A stretch of 64,000 nucleotides of DNA from positions 10,778,623 through 10,842,622 of the forward strand of contig WARS01000007.1 of NCBI GenBank assembly GCA_008933995.1, read 5' to 3'. The translations under genes were made by a program, and so were the position numbers. This document shows, one piece after another, positions 13,738-28,174 of this stretch (its first letter is position 1; each line of letters opens with the position of its first letter). This DNA is from Datnioides undecimradiatus. Its lineage: Eukaryota; Chordata; Actinopteri; Lobotiformes; Datnioididae. Under the pieces are notes generated by a model that was not told the DNA's origin, made no database searches, and saw only the letters and a program-made list of their open reading frames with translations.

Positions 13738-14075
13738 GTCCATTTTCCGTAACTGCTTTATCCCTTCAGGGTTGTGGGGTTGCTGGAGCCTATCCCAGCA
13801 ATCATAGGGTGGGAGGCAGGGTACAACCAGGGTACAACCAGGACAGTTCGCTGACCTGACACACATAGACAAACTCAGTCACACTCAAATTCAAGTTCCC
13901 AATTCACCAATCATGCGTGCTTTTTTGGTAGTGGGAGGATGCCAGAGTGCTTGGAGGGAACCCTCCTCCTCCTGGACATGGAGAGAACATGCACACTCAA
14001 CACAGAAAGGACCGGTTGGGAATCAAAGCTGGGACCTTCTTGCTGTGAGGCAAGGTGCTAACCACCGAGCCACCG
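13738..14075 (-). mobile_element. tRNA-headed teleost SINE-like retroposon (minus strand)
   Basis: Read on the minus strand from 14075, the element opens CGGTGGCTCGGTGGTTAGCA, a tRNA A-box-like head, followed by CAAGAAGGTCCCAGCTTTGA with a degraded B box (TTTGATTCCC). It continues CTTTCTGTGTTGAGTGTGCA and closes with GGGATAGGCTCCAGCAACCC and GATAAAGCAGTTACGGAAAA. This layout is a very common interspersed repeat of fish genomes. The polymerase III boxes are diverged and one internal stretch (GGGTACAACCA) is duplicated, so the copy is old and probably silent. I leave the family name open. Confidence 0.8.
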
Positions 14076-16919
14076 GTAGACCTTATAAGCAGATCTCGCC
14101 ACTCAGAAGCCATCTGAACCACACTAACAGGACCAGGTCCCTATCTGAATGAATGAAGAGAAAGTCATTACTACTATCAACTTGCCATGCATGGGTATGG
14201 TTTTGGTACATCAGCTTCTTTTCCTCAATCAAAACTTCACTTGGCTGGCATCGGACGGAACTGTCAACTCCGTTTCAGTCAGCAAACCTGAGTGGAGTGG
14301 GCTGATAATTGCTAATTTAAGTCCATCTGCACCTGCTCCTGCCTGCCACCAAATCAGCCGAAACTGCTGTACCTCAGCTGTTTGCCTGTGTCAGTTTATC
14401 ATGTTTTATACATTTCCCTGTGCAACTGTTGTAAAGCAGATGATTGGCTATCAGGATAAGGGAGCAGGGTATTGGTCATTTAGTTTAATCGTCATCCCAG
14501 TAGACTTTATTTATTCATCCACGGTGTGTTTGCACTCTTATTACAACTGGGTTTATTATTATTTGTGCTTTTTGATAAAAGAATCCCAGTTACATCTTAA
14601 TTCACAGACGCAGTTAAAAAACTGGATTTTCATATCAAATAAAACCTATTACTCGCAGCTGCTCTGGATGTCTCTGTTCCAGATTATTCTCTTCCAGTGG
14701 TGATACAATCGCTCACATTACATACAAAGTGAATCCCCTCATGCACTGGGAACCTGAAGATTGATCACGTTCATGGCCAAAATGAGCCCTATTTTCTTTC
14801 ACCATTCGTCTTAATCTCTTTTTGTGTCTCCCTGCATCCATAATCGTCTCTCTGTTTCCTTCCTCATCCTTCCCTTTGTGTATGTGTGTTTGTTTGTGTG
14901 TGTGTGTGTGTGTGCTTCTCCCGATCTCATTTTAATCCTGAGATATAGCAGAAAGCCCTAACCAAGCAATACAATGTCATTAATAGGGTGCCTTACACAG
15001 TAAATACCAAGAACACGCACAACAAGAATACCAATGAGCACGAGTGCAACCGCATCCAGTAGCGGAGGAGGAGAGTGAAAAACACCGAATGAGGGAAAGA
15101 TTGTGCAACTGAGTGTGTTTACTGAGTGTGAGTGAATTTCCTGGTTCATTCTTTATGACAGCAACAATGCTGCTGCATCTGTGCCCCCCCACCCCCCCAT
15201 CACCATCTCCACCTGGTGTGTGTGTGTGTGTGAGAGAGAGAATGTGGTGACATCATGCTGCAGACTGAGAGAGCACGTTATTTATGGGAGTCCATATCCT
15301 GATTGAGAGACAAACGTTTCCGCTCATAATCATTCCCTCCATCTCTCTCTCTCTCTCTCTTTTCTCTCCCTCTATGTCTCTCTACCTTCCCTCCCTCCTA
15401 CTCCCCTCTCACTCTCTAATTTGTCCCCTTCCTCCACTTCACTGTCCACACCGTCTCACTTTTCCTTAATATCTGTTATCTTTCCTCGCTAATTTTTGGA
15501 CTTACTAATTACTTCCTCTTTCTGGTTCCCTGTTCTCAGTCCACTCCCATCTCCCTCTCCTCCTCTCCCATCCCTCAATCCATCACAACAAGTGGTCAGC
15601 AGAGCAGATTTATCACCCATGACATCATTTGGCTGCTGACGCCACGCCACTGCCACCAAACCTTTTTTTTTTGAGTGTGTGTTTCATCTTCACCCCCTCG
15701 CCAAGCTCCTATAGTTCGCACCGATTCCATCTAATCACTGTGAACACGGGGGAACGAGAGGGGAAGAGAGGCAGAGATCAGGAAACAGGGAAAGGAAGCG
15801 AATGAGAGACAGCGGGAGAGTAGGAGGTTAACTCTCACACTAATTCCATGGTATTACAGCTGTCAAAGCTGTATTTATTTCTTGAGCATTCGACACGTGC
15901 TGCCGTGACTCTCCAGTGTGCCGGGGCGTACGCTTTGCTACACTGCAGCCTTATTTATCCACACCCTTGCGAATGGATCGTGTTAAATGTTCAAATTGAA
16001 TTAATACTTCCGATTTTTACCCCGCCCCTCACCCCTGCCATGCATGACAGCCAAGCCTAATCTAATTCATATGCATGTGCAGATGCTCGTATAGGCTGAT
16101 GCAGCTTTAACAGCTCCCATCCTGCAAATGCAGACAGAAAACACACAGTATTTAGTATCACTACTGTGTTTAATTGAATGGCGTATTATATGATTATATT
16201 TACGGTTTAGCTGCTTATCTTCTCACTCATTAAACCCAGTACTTACGTGTCAATGTGAGAACTGCAGTTGTAAGCGCTATCATACAGTCGAAATGTAAAT
16301 GTCGGATATCACGTAGGGATGGAGAGTAATGGATGGGGTTTTTTTTAAAGTAAGTTTCAATTTGAAATGCAACAATTGCAACCAATCTGCTCAGCAGGGA
16401 GGATTTTTTACATTTAGGTTTGGTGTTCTGGCGGTTTTCATAATAACACAGAAGAAATGGAAGCAAAAGGCCTGCAGAGATCTATTACACAACCACGTAT
16501 ATAACCGTCCGTAATTACAGAATGGGAAAAGTAAATGCAAGTAAGGCAAAGTCGTGGGGTTTTAATGACAGCACAATGAGAAAGGCTGGACTTTTGAAGT
16601 TTTCCCTGACGGAACTAAGAACTGTTTGGTGATTTGTCTTCTTCTGCACTTTGAGCAGCGCACAAAAGACAAATCTAGACAACCAAACGAGATCAATTAT
16701 TCATGCGATTCAACCGCTCTCTGATGTGTCATCAGAGGAAACAGACAGCTGCTGTAAATAAGTAAATAAGCCCAAAGATTGACATCTGTGTGAAGGGTGT
16801 AAGTTCATATGTCAGGTATGTGTAAGCCATGTATGTGCCGGCAGGGAACCTTGATCGCACTCATTATCCTGAGTAGCACTCAGTGTAATCAGCGCTCCCC
16901 GTTTGGCACGCTGCTCGTA

Positions 16920-17760
16920 TTAAATTCAAGATGGAGCCCGACCAATTGATTGACTGACTGGATTGGCAGATGGATTACAGTCAAGACTGACTGGATGACT
17001 GGCAGGGAGGCGCTGCAAAGTAATGCTAATCCCATTCAGTTGTCGCTTTGAAATGCAAGAAAAAAAAAATAGAAAAATAACAAATGAAAGGAAAACGTGT
17101 CTTTGCCAAATATGTCTGAGCCAAAAAGAGGAGGCCAATATGAAAAGAAAGCACAAACCTTCCAGAATAACAAAACTTTTAAAGGGAACAATAACACTTT
17201 TAATAACACGTTGAAAGAAAACAAGTCCTTTTTATAAAATTCATCATAGAATATAAACTAGGGCTCTGCAATTAAAATGTACAATTCCTGGCACAGACTG
17301 TTTGCAGTGTCAACCAAGATCATTGTAACTGCACTGAACCTGCTTTATTTTTAGGTGTGATCACTAATACACTAATATCACCATGGAAACCGATGCAAGC
17401 TCAAACGGCATAATCTCAACCTCAATACCCCCGGCAAGCTGACTCACCCGCTGACTGGCTGATTAGGCGGCTGGCTGGCGTGATGGCTGACAAACTGTTT
17501 AGTCAGCCGATTGGCTGACAAATTCCTGTTGGTTAGCGTGACGCAACAGTATTGCATCCCTTCTGGAGGACCTGCAGGCAGGCAGATTGAAGACCGAGTG
17601 ACTACTTGGCCGGCTGAGTGGCCGTCTGATTGCACAGACACTGAGAAGATACAGCAGCTGATAGAGTGGTTGATTGACACTGATATGGAGGTTACCTTGT
17701 TGCCTTCTGATTGGCCGGCTAGATTACGGGACTGGATGTTTTAACTGAGGGGGAGTTGGA
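16920..17760. repeat. Cryptic, degenerate (GCTGACTGGATTGG)-type repetition
   Basis: Two clusters, at about 16940-17010 and 17440-17740, are built from variants of CTGACTGGCTGATTGG, for example TTGATTGACTGACTGGATTG, ATTGGCTGACAAATT and TGATTGGCCGGCTAG. The unit is about 4 bp ((GACT)n/(GGCT)n) but heavily diverged, so it is not a clean microsatellite. The DNA between 17020 and 17430 is ordinary. Confidence 0.6.
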
Positions 17761-20700
17761 CTTGGCCGTGTGAAATAATTTCATAGAAGGGGGGGAAGGA
17801 CGGCAATTTATGTCCATTGGAGTGTTAATGCAATACACAATAAGTGGCACGGAGAGGGAGGGGAGGAGGAGGAAGTGCCAGATGAGAGAGGGAACGTGAC
17901 AGAGCAAGTGATGCGACATGTCGTACTGTTCATCCTACACATGCATAAACACACACATTACATATTTTGAGACATCATGCCGTGCTGCAAGTGCAAGTGC
18001 TTTGGTAAATACTCGCATCCTTCTGTCATGCACAAAACCAACACTGTAACAGGTGGACCTTTGAATATGTCCAAGCATGCAGTGTCATGCAAAAGTGAAT
18101 ATGTTAGCATTAGCAGATTCAGGGTTGTGGTTTTGATTGAATTTCATTAAATACGAATCAGTTTAATATCTGATTATTAAATTTGAAATGATCTTCTCAG
18201 CACCACTCAGCTTAGCAGTACATTTTTAGGTGTCTGCTAAGTGGTGATCGTTATCTGTAGCTTCAATACAGAAAATAAATGTGCAAAAAAATATATCAAT
18301 CAGCATCAATCATCAATCAATCAGCCTGCATTTTCCATCCAGGATGCATGTCAGACGTCATGAATTAGAGTGAGAGACACAATGTGAGATATGAGAAAAC
18401 AAACAGCCGTGGAATCCATTATTGTTTCGTAGTGAACGGTCTGTAATTGATCCAGCAGTAGACGCAGGGTTCCCGACCGTCTGATAACATCTGTCTGGTA
18501 ATGGATGATTTCCAACCAATTGCAGTCCTTTATGCTAAGATATGAAATCTCACAATCTCACTGTCTGAACCGGAGTGTTGCGCGGTCAGTATGCGTCTGT
18601 GTGTGTGTGTGTGTGTCTCCTGTCCAGCTCCTTTAACTCATTAATGTTTTAAAAGGGATTCCCAGTAAAGCTTTGATCAAGGCTTCCTCTCTCTCTCTCT
18701 GTTTCCTTCTTTCTCTCTCTCTGATGGCTCCTTCCTCAAAGTCTGAAGCAATTAAAAGACACCCAACATTTATATTAACATTTCAGCTCGTGTTGAAGCT
18801 GCATAGTAAAACATTTTGATCTCCCGCTCTAAATGAAAAAGTAGGTGACACCCATTAACTCTGTCCCTCTTATCTCTTTTCCTTCCTCTCCTGAGTCCTG
18901 TATATCGACAGATGATACAGCTGCAGTCCTGTTTTAAATGTACAGATTCTTTCGTTTGTTTGCAGCACATGCATTTCAGTTGGTAGATTATATTAATGGT
19001 GAATTTACCTCAAAAGACGTTTTAAAAGTGTTGGGTGAATCAAAGCTGGGAGAGGACGCTGGTGCATCGACGACACTCCAAGCAAAGATTGAAGGTCACC
19101 TCAAGTCCTGCGGGTTTTGCTGTTCTCTGTGTTTTAAGCTGTTTGGCCTCTGGTCGGTACAGAGCTCTCATTTGCCCCGTTTCCAAAATTACAACTCCCT
19201 CAACTACAGGGATTTTCATTTATTATGCACTGCATGCAAATCATACTCTCCCACCCGCAATGAAAGAGATTTGATTGTCGGATAACTGTATGACTAATTG
19301 TTTCAGCAGAATTAAAAGCTGAGTTTTAAATCAAATTTGGGCGCTGGTTCAGGAAAACATTGCTCACCAACCAAAGCAGCAGTTGCTAATGACCGACCCT
19401 GACCTACGATGTTCCTGCACTGTTAACTGTACTCACCAACCTCTCAAAGGAGTAAATGCAGAATCTAGGTCCCATGCAAACAGCCCCTTCACCTCTCATC
19501 TTATCTGAATCGTCCAACACTGAAAATGGGCCCGGGAGATGAGAACACAATTGAGCAGCAAATTTCCTTTGCTTTAATCTCTCCACATTGCCGTCGCTGT
19601 CTTAACTGTCTCTCCAACCCCTCTACCTCCCCACATCTCCCAGAATCACTTCCTGCAACAGCACCAAGCAGACAAAAACAACTTCCACGATCTTTTAAAA
19701 CACACTCGAGATGAAAGGGGATGCAAGGCGAGGAGAATGAGCAGCGATGCGCTGCGTCAGCCGGCGTGCACCCTCCCACCATGGCTTGCCGAATTCATTA
19801 AAAGAACCAAATAATTGTGCTGATATGTGTGCCTTTTGCTTAATGCGAGTCATTAATGGAAGTGTATTCTAATGATGCTTACAGCAGGTCACAGCCCGCC
19901 AGGGTTTAATGACAAATAAATAGTGAGCAGAGTGCTGCAACGGCTTTAGGGTCAGACAGCGTTTAGCATTTTGGAGATGGAGCAATAAATTTAGTTACTG
20001 TGGGTTTTATTCATGAGTCATGAGCACACACACACGCAGCAGTGCATTTGCTCCATACTGATTGTGACAAATCTCACTTTAAGGATGGATGTGATGTTTT
20101 ACGGTAATTCCTTAGGCATGTTTGCGCACTCACACATACATATTCTGGTGTGTGTGTCTGTGTCTCTACCCGCTAGGTGTCAGTCCCATCAGGTCTTTTC
20201 AGCTACCACTTCACTGTTGCATCTCCATATTCTGCGTGTGACAATGTGTGTGGGTGGATTCACACACACCTGACTCCCGACATACAGGTGTTTCTATTTC
20301 TTCTCCATCTTCTGCGTGGGAGAAGGTCTGCGAATGTGAGTGCATTGTGTGTGTGTGCATGCATGCGAGTGGGCTCATGGTTCAGTGACCTTTTCCAGGT
20401 GGCTGTCATAATGCCCTGATTAACTTTCCACTACCCTGGTGTGCAGCTAATGAGTGCGTGCGTGCTCGCGTCTGCTTGAGCGTCGCGGTGGCGAGGGGGA
20501 AACAAAGTCAGCTTAAATATTTGGGCAGATTATGAATTTTTTAATTTCTAGTTATTAACCTGACTTCGGTGGAAGCGGTGCTTCTAACATGCTGTGATTG
20601 GCTCTAAGGCTTTCAGTGTATTTCCAATTACTGCAGCGTGCAAAATGGCAACCTCAGCACTTTAGCTTCCCGCGCTGCACGCCACACTATGTGAAAGGCC

Positions 20701-21519
20701 CCCCCCTGAACATACACAGTGATACATTTCTGGATCCTTTATTTACTTAATTTATTGTGTTACACTCTTGCTTTCACAGTGCAGTTAATCTTAAATGTAA
20801 TGTGAGAGCTCAATTTCTCAAATGTAAATCTGTGCTCATGAGAGGAAGTGGTTGTTTTTGCATGCAACCAAAAGAAATGTACAGATATGTAAAAGAGGAT
20901 TTAGGTTTAAACGGTGCAGAAGAGATGGATAAGAATAAGAAAACCAAATTCTGCAGGGGAGAGGATGCTAAAGGCAGAGTCAATATGGGGAAACAAAAGA
21001 GCTGCCTGCACTTTTAAAGGAATCAACTTTACAAATCAATTTATTTTAGTCATTAAAAAAGGCATTTCATTTGTAGATGAACAGAATGTCCCCCTCAACT
21101 GAATTGAGTGACCATTTGCAAGATAGATTTTCTGTTTCCAGAGCCATTTTGTTGATTCCAACCCATTAAATCTCAAGTTGTGTTTTCTCGTGCCATTAAA
21201 ATCACCGAGCCCCCACTAGTTCCCCCCCAGTCCCTCCTGATAGACTGTTCAATAAGTTAATGTTGCCAGGAACCTAATGTAATTCCAGCCAGTATGAGCA
21301 GAGGTTTTGGCTAATGTTGATTTGCAATAAAACTTTGTTCCAAGACATTGGAACTGAATCACCAGAGACTTAAAAGGGGTCCCGGACCCCTAAATGGTGC
21401 AACACTTCTAAATATACACATTTAATTTGATCTATTGTGAACAGAAAAGGCCCCGGCGCGATGCACTGTGGGGAGAAGTAGAGGAGAGGCAGGGTGGGGG
21501 AGGGGCATTTATCACATTG

Positions 21520-21960
21520 AACTTTAGTTTAATTCAATACAGCTCAACTTTATTGTCATTCCTCTCAACTTATGTCACTCTGCCTAACTCGAGCGCACGG
21601 AGACACAAGGAAAACACCATTGGAGGCGCAGCGATGCAAGTGAGAGTGGAATGAAAACAGCGCAATAAACACCGAGGCAGAACTAGAAGAGACAACAAAA
21701 CAATGAAACCTAATATCAACAGTAGTGTGAAAGCAACTGGTGCATAGGATTTAATAATAACAGTAATATGGCGTACAGGGTGGAGCCATTAAGGAGCTGA
21801 TGGATACAAATGTTGCATTAAATCCATGCAATACCTGAAATAAGCCAAAGTAAATTAGTCTTGCAAAGTTATGGTACACTGCTTCAGTGTATTCTGATGG
21901 GAATATTTAAAGTAGAGGAGATAATTGTGTGCACGACAGATGAAAGCCTGAGGAAAGTCA
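21520..21960. repeat. Possible decayed interspersed repeat
   Basis: TTCAATACAGCTCAACTTTATTGTCATT resembles a phrase that recurs in fish interspersed repeats, and is followed by AGACACAAGG and GAAAACAGCGCAATAAA. The family and boundaries cannot be set from one copy. Confidence 0.35.
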
Positions 21961-23711
21961 TTTGACATATTGAAAAGTAATATTAAGAAGCCGCCTTTAA
22001 CCCCTTTAGTCTGGACCCCTTACACAGCTTAATATCCTCCAACACAGGAAGCAGCTTGGGTAGGCACGTTGATTAAAATAATGACATTAAAAAGACAACC
22101 CAGAGTGGATTCAGTGTTTGATTGCTCCGAGTGCTTGTTTTCAGTCTGGAAAAGTATTTTTTTTATTATTATTCTTATTATTATTCTTATTATTTTTCGT
22201 GCAGACAAACAAAGGTTTGTCTCTTTCACTTTGTATTTCTTTAGAAAACTTTTTTTTCTAAAAAAAAGAGAATTCATAGGTGTATGGCAGCACTGTAAGC
22301 CAATACCTGTCTAGCAAAGGAAGAAAGCCGCATTAACTGAACTGAACTGAACTGAAAAAAAAAAAAAAGGAGGCGGGAAGGTAGTTGTGTGTGTGTGTCT
22401 GAAAGAGCTGTTTGTCCTTGTAGAGGAGAGGCGCAAAAGAGAGTAAAGCAGAGGAAAAGTGTGTGTGTGTGTGTGTGGGTGGGTGTGTGTGTGTCCGTCT
22501 GAGAGCTTGTGTGCATGCATGTGCGCTTGTGTGTTTATTGCCTGTGACATTGTGCAAGGACAGTCCTATCTCACCCTCCGTCTCTGTCGGCTGAAGTGCG
22601 AGTTCATGTGTAGGAGCGGATACGTGCGGGAAACCATTAGCTCCCCAAACCTTCATATTGTATTGTCTAGGGACAATAGCCCCCCCCCCCGGAACCCCTT
22701 TCAAATTCAAATTCCCAAAGCTTTCTTGTCCATCACGCTGACAAAACACTGGACCACAGCTCAGAGATATTGAAAGTCCACAGGGGCTGCACGAAATGCG
22801 GCGGTGACACAAAACTCTTCCGTGGGAGGAAATGCGTGTGTATACTGCACTCACACATACTGTACGCACACTCATTTTGCTCTGTAGAATTAATTACTAT
22901 ATGAGCTCGGGCATTGGCTCCAATCCATTGGGGAGCCTTTTAAGTTGCCGGATCAGGGGTATTTGCATTGCAGAGCAGCTTTTCTTGATGCATCACCTTG
23001 TGCGAAACCGCATTTGTGAATTTGTAGTCTTTGGAGGTCAGTAACAGTAAACCAGACTCTTCCGCTGGCGGTTACACTTGTCACATGTCTAGTTTGTTAA
23101 AGAACTCACAGGTTTTAACGTAATTTAGAAGTTTTATGTTTGGTTTTATTGGTTGAGAAGAACCAAAAATGCTGTGAAATAAAATGAGATTGCGGACGTG
23201 CAAAGTGAGTGTTTTTGGAAGAAGCGGCGTGGCCTAATGCTTCTATGAGATTTGTTCCATTATGAATAGAGAACTGGCTATGTACAATAACCACGTGCCC
23301 TTAAGTGGGACACAGAAGCCCAGTCTGTATCCATCATTGTCAGACGTGCAGCTGAGGCGCTGCCTTGAGATACCGACTTGCATAATCCACCACGGACCAA
23401 GAGGCCATTATGCAGCGTAATGTCCTGTCGTAGTCACAGGTGAGCAGCCGTGGGATTGTGATGAGGTATCTCATTTAGACAGCAGCAACACCTCCAGATG
23501 AAGCGGCAGGAATTTCTCGCCCGAACAAAGTGCATGGAGGTCAGTGCAGTGTCAGATGGAGGGAGCATGCCGACCACATATTACCGGGCTCTTACTGCAG
23601 CACTGCATGTATGGAGATGAGGCTGGTTTTGAAAGATAAATCAGAAAGTAGTAGGTCTTCAATCCTCGCCGCCACGCTGGAGCAGTACTGGCCAAGTATG
23701 CATCATCAGGC

Positions 23712-23716
<5 letters not shown>

Positions 23717-23755
<39 letters not shown>
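23717..23755. repeat. (AC)n microsatellite
   Basis: An uninterrupted AC run of about 19 units. Confidence 0.96.
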
Positions 23756-23756
<1 letters not shown>

Positions 23757-26700
23757 CCTGCGGCTGTCAACAAGTCAGAAGTCAAGTCATTTTTCCTCTT
23801 CATTGCTCTCACTCTCATCCAAGGTTTGAAGCCCAAGTTGGGATTTGAAAACAGCCTTCGCTTTGTGTTGTCTTTCTATTTTCTCCTGTTCTAATATTCA
23901 GTTTCCCCAAAGGCTGATTGCGGATATATCCCTGTGCGTTTCAGATAACTTCCAAGCTGTCACTGAACTCCTCCTGAGATGAGCGGTAGTGTCTTTAAGT
24001 AATATGCAGAAAATATACACTGCCTCCCGAGGTGTAAAATGATTCTTTAATGAGGTAATTCCTTTAAGTCGTTCAGTTTCCCCAATTTTGCACCATTTTA
24101 TTTGGTGGCAATTTAATATTTGAGAAGATTTGGTTTTGTTTTTTAATGAAAAGTGAAGCAGTGCATTCTGTAAATTTTCAACCAAATTAAAATTAGAATT
24201 ATTAGAAGAATCATGCAACGTGTTGATGCAGTGTCAAATTTCACACACACACAAACACACACACACACGATCTTGGTTGTCCAGGTCTTGCGTGTCCGGC
24301 ATATTCCTTCAGTGGGACGACATGAGGTCTGATCTGTCAGTTTGATAACGCACCATATTTATCACAGTTTGCACGCACACACACAAGCGCACGCGCAGTT
24401 CAGGTAATCTAGCATAGGTGGCGTTGCTTACACTTGTATGTGCACACAGGCACGCAGAAGAAAAGCCCGTATGTCAGGACACACTGTATACGGTGCCATG
24501 CACAGTGATGAACTGAGGCAGAGTTGTTCCATCACTCATACACACACTCATACACACCTGCTTTTTTTAAAATCTTGCAACAGTGCCAGAAGGGAGCAAC
24601 ACAGTTTTCCTCCGCGTATCTCCTCCCGTTTCTCACCCTGCTCAGCACTCTCTCAGAAAGGTTACCTCTAATCCTAAACTAATAACGAGATAAACTCACC
24701 GCACACAGTTGCTTTTGTAGTCAAACATGTCTACGGTTGGGTGCAAGATAATGGAGCGAGCAGAAATTAGCACCACCTCAGTGTAGTTTCATTAAAATAT
24801 CGTTTCCGTTCAGGATTTAGCAAGGTCAAGAATTGTTTTTCAGGCTGGGAAAAGATAAAAGAAAACAACTTTTCTTCTCTTTCACCTTCACTCCACATGC
24901 TTCCACATGCCCTATCTGTGTCCTTTGACGAAAGCTACAGTTTCTATAGATGAAGTCTATAGCTTTGGTTATCCGTGTGAGAATGTGTAGGGGGATTTAG
25001 GTTCCTTATCACTGCTGGCCAGCATGGCCGAAATCCACCCTATCCCCATGTGTTGCACCCTAGCAACCACACGAAGTAAAGCCAATGTGTTCATGATGGT
25101 AAAGAGAGCGTACAGCGTGATATGAATTTGGACTGAGCGCGAGCACCGTTGCATCCGGCCCCTCTCCTCCCGTCCGCATCCGCATGTTTGACTGAAGGTA
25201 CATTTGTGTTAGACAGGTGTGTTTGAGGACGTGCATGTGTCTGTGCACGTGCGGGAACAAGGTGTTTGTGAGGGAGTATGTGGGGCTCTAACTGATGATT
25301 ACTGTAGCTGTTTTTATTTATTTATTTATCTTATAATTTGAGTATTAAACTTATTTTAGCAGCACTTGGTGGTTGCAGGATCATAGTTCTAATTTTCTAC
25401 AAAGGCTTTTTGAATCTAATGTTGTGGGTTTCCTCACTTACATGTGCACACAACTTGTGCGTGTGTGAGCATAATTAGCGCGCGCGTGTATGTATGTTTG
25501 TGTGAAAGAGAGAGGTTATGAGACAAGGATTCTCCCCGGCAATACAAAGCATAGCTGCAACCTGGACACACAGAGGACAGAGTGCAATATTAGAGTGGCT
25601 CCAGCTTAACTCTTTGATATTGATTTTCTCTTTTTTGTCAATCTGCCCACTGTCTGACGCTGTTTGTCTGCTCTGGTCTTTGTCTGACTACCCATTTGCT
25701 TTTCTCAGCTTCTGTGATGCATGACTCTGCATGTCCGAGGGTTGCACAAAGCACGGCAGTGTGCAGAGTAAGAAAGGACTTCCGTGGGTAATCACATTCC
25801 CAGAAATGATGCAGTTTCACTAGAAAAAAGGCTCAAATTGAACATGTGACAGTATCTAGGGTCAGAGTATATCATCGTGGAATAACAGCATTGCCTTTTG
25901 ATTGTGGAATCTTCTGTTCGGTCCGGGATACTTTACCTCCAAACAAATATCCTTCTCCAGTCAGATTTATGTGGTTCTTCTTTAATTGGACTGAAACTGA
26001 AAGTATGAATTTTATAAATTTGCGTATCAGGATAAGTTTCTTTTCATTCTGTATAAAATCAGCTGTTGTTAACTTGTATATGTTCTGTCATATTTCATCC
26101 GGTCCAGCGTGACCTTCACTGGATATCTTCATTGTTGGGTTCAGTGCCATTTAGACAGCCTCAGGTGCATCGGGTCCGTGGCACCAGAGGGGAAACGTTT
26201 CCGCCATTTTCATGTGCAAATTCAGCCATGAAACGCTTTTGCCCTCTCTCCCACCTCCCACATATTGACATGCAGCACATCTGCTCCCACCTTTCCCGCT
26301 CCCTTCATCCTTTTTCTTTCCCTGTCATACATTGAATTCATTTCTCCGCGTAGGTTGGGAGGTCCTCCAGGAGAAAGGTCCCAGGTTTAATCCCTGACTT
26401 TTACACACTCTCACATCTGCCTGAAATGCAATAATAGAAAAAGACACAATGGTGGCCGTGACAGGGGCACGGCTGGATACTCTGACATTTAGAAGCATCG
26501 GCTCTGATGTATAATTTCTTGACTCTGAGCGAAACTGTTTTTGTGCGACTCCCCTGACTCATCACATCCTCAGTTCTAAATGCCCCACTTAACTGCAATG
26601 ACCATGATACAGTTTGCACAACAAGGAAAGAGCTTTTGACTCTTAAGAGAGACAGAGAGGTACCGAAATTGAAGTGATTGGCGCACACGCAGCGGCACCT

Positions 26701-28099
26701 CGTATATCCGTTGTTCCCTGGAAACACAGACGGTCAAGTTGTCACGAACAGAACAACAAACTCTCTTTTGGATGCGGTGATTAAAAGTGACCTGCTGCTC
26801 AAGTGCGAGCACAATCAGTGTGTTTAAGTGTTTCAGTAAAGGTCTGAATTTGAAAAGCAGGATTTTAAACATGTATTGTCCAAGATATTAAAAGAATAAA
26901 AATAAAAATTGTCAGTTTTTTCATTAGAATTTATTAATATCCCGGCGTGACAAATACAATATTAAACTCACATTGCTGAACTCCAAAGTACAACACAGGT
27001 ATTCTCCAAAGAAAAGCGTGTTATGAAGTACTTCCATGTTATTAAAGCCGACTCAAAAATGTTTCTTTTCCCTTTCTTCCACTCCACTTGTGATTGTCTT
27101 GTATTTTGAGATCGTATGGGATTTTCTTTAGGGGAGGGTGGACCTCATTACTCACCATCAGACTATCATCAAGGGCACTTTCGCCTATAGTGGAGAGGGA
27201 ATGCATGCAGGCTCGCATGTGCTCAGGAGGATGGAAAACGTCCTTCAACAAGTGCAGGAGACGTGAATGCTCCTGTCTTCGACTCCGGGTTTAAGACATG
27301 TACGCTCATGCTTTCAGCATTGAGATACAGAATGCAGATGCCTTTTGGTGAGTGAATGTGCATGCCCAGGCTGCCAAGCACCTTAAATAAGCAAGAAAGA
27401 GTATCATGTATGTGACATTTTAGTCTATATCTGCTTAAAAATATAATTAAACCCGACTTCATTTATCAAATTACTACCCAATTTAGGTGCTAGGCTAGGT
27501 GAGACTGGTTGGTCTGCAAGTGTGAAGTAGATTTCAGTGAACATACCCACACACCTTTGATCCTGGTGTCTGTTTCACAAACTCAAAACTTTAGGCGAAG
27601 ACTAACACCGAGGCAAATCCTGCTTTAGAGTTAGCACCAACCTGGTTCTCCGTGTCTACCAGCAGCAGCAGCAGCAGGATGAGGAGCAGGAGGAACAGGA
27701 GGATTTTCTAACTGAAATAAAACTGCTGGCTTGTGAGTCTGTGGGACAGCTGCAGGCGACAGGGGAGAGCAAACATGACCAAAACCGCACAGAAACTATA
27801 AAGATTTGAGAAGTCTCTGGTGGGAGTTTGAGAAGTGCCGGTCTGGAACAGAGGAACAGATGAGAGGCAACTTGTCTGAGGGTAGAGAGAGCACCGCGTA
27901 ATGTTACCTCCGCTGGAAAGACTGTTTCAAGGTTCTAAAGCCTCTTTGATAGTAGACATATTGCCACCTGCCTCATTAACAGTAAACAGCACAGTGCAGT
28001 ACATCGTCTGCTCCCGCTAGTCTCAAAGATGAACTCAGCAAGAGTTGCTGTACAGGTGGAGGACAAGGGAAACGTGTACACTCATGTCTTGAAGGTAGT

Positions 28100-28137
28100 A
28101 GGTAGAATAAGGTATGGAAAGTGTGTGCGTGTGTGTG

Positions 28138-28174
<37 letters not shown>

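Noticed and set aside
14149-14703. 184-codon open frame on the plus strand
   Set aside because: It lies just past the SINE, has no recognisable domain, shows no coding-like composition and has no neighbours; such lengths arise by chance in AT-rich intron.
26340-26400. tRNA-like B box in AAAGGTCCCAGGTTTAATCC
   Set aside because: Too short and without a convincing A box or cloverleaf; it may be a scrap of SINE head, but a tRNA gene cannot be supported.
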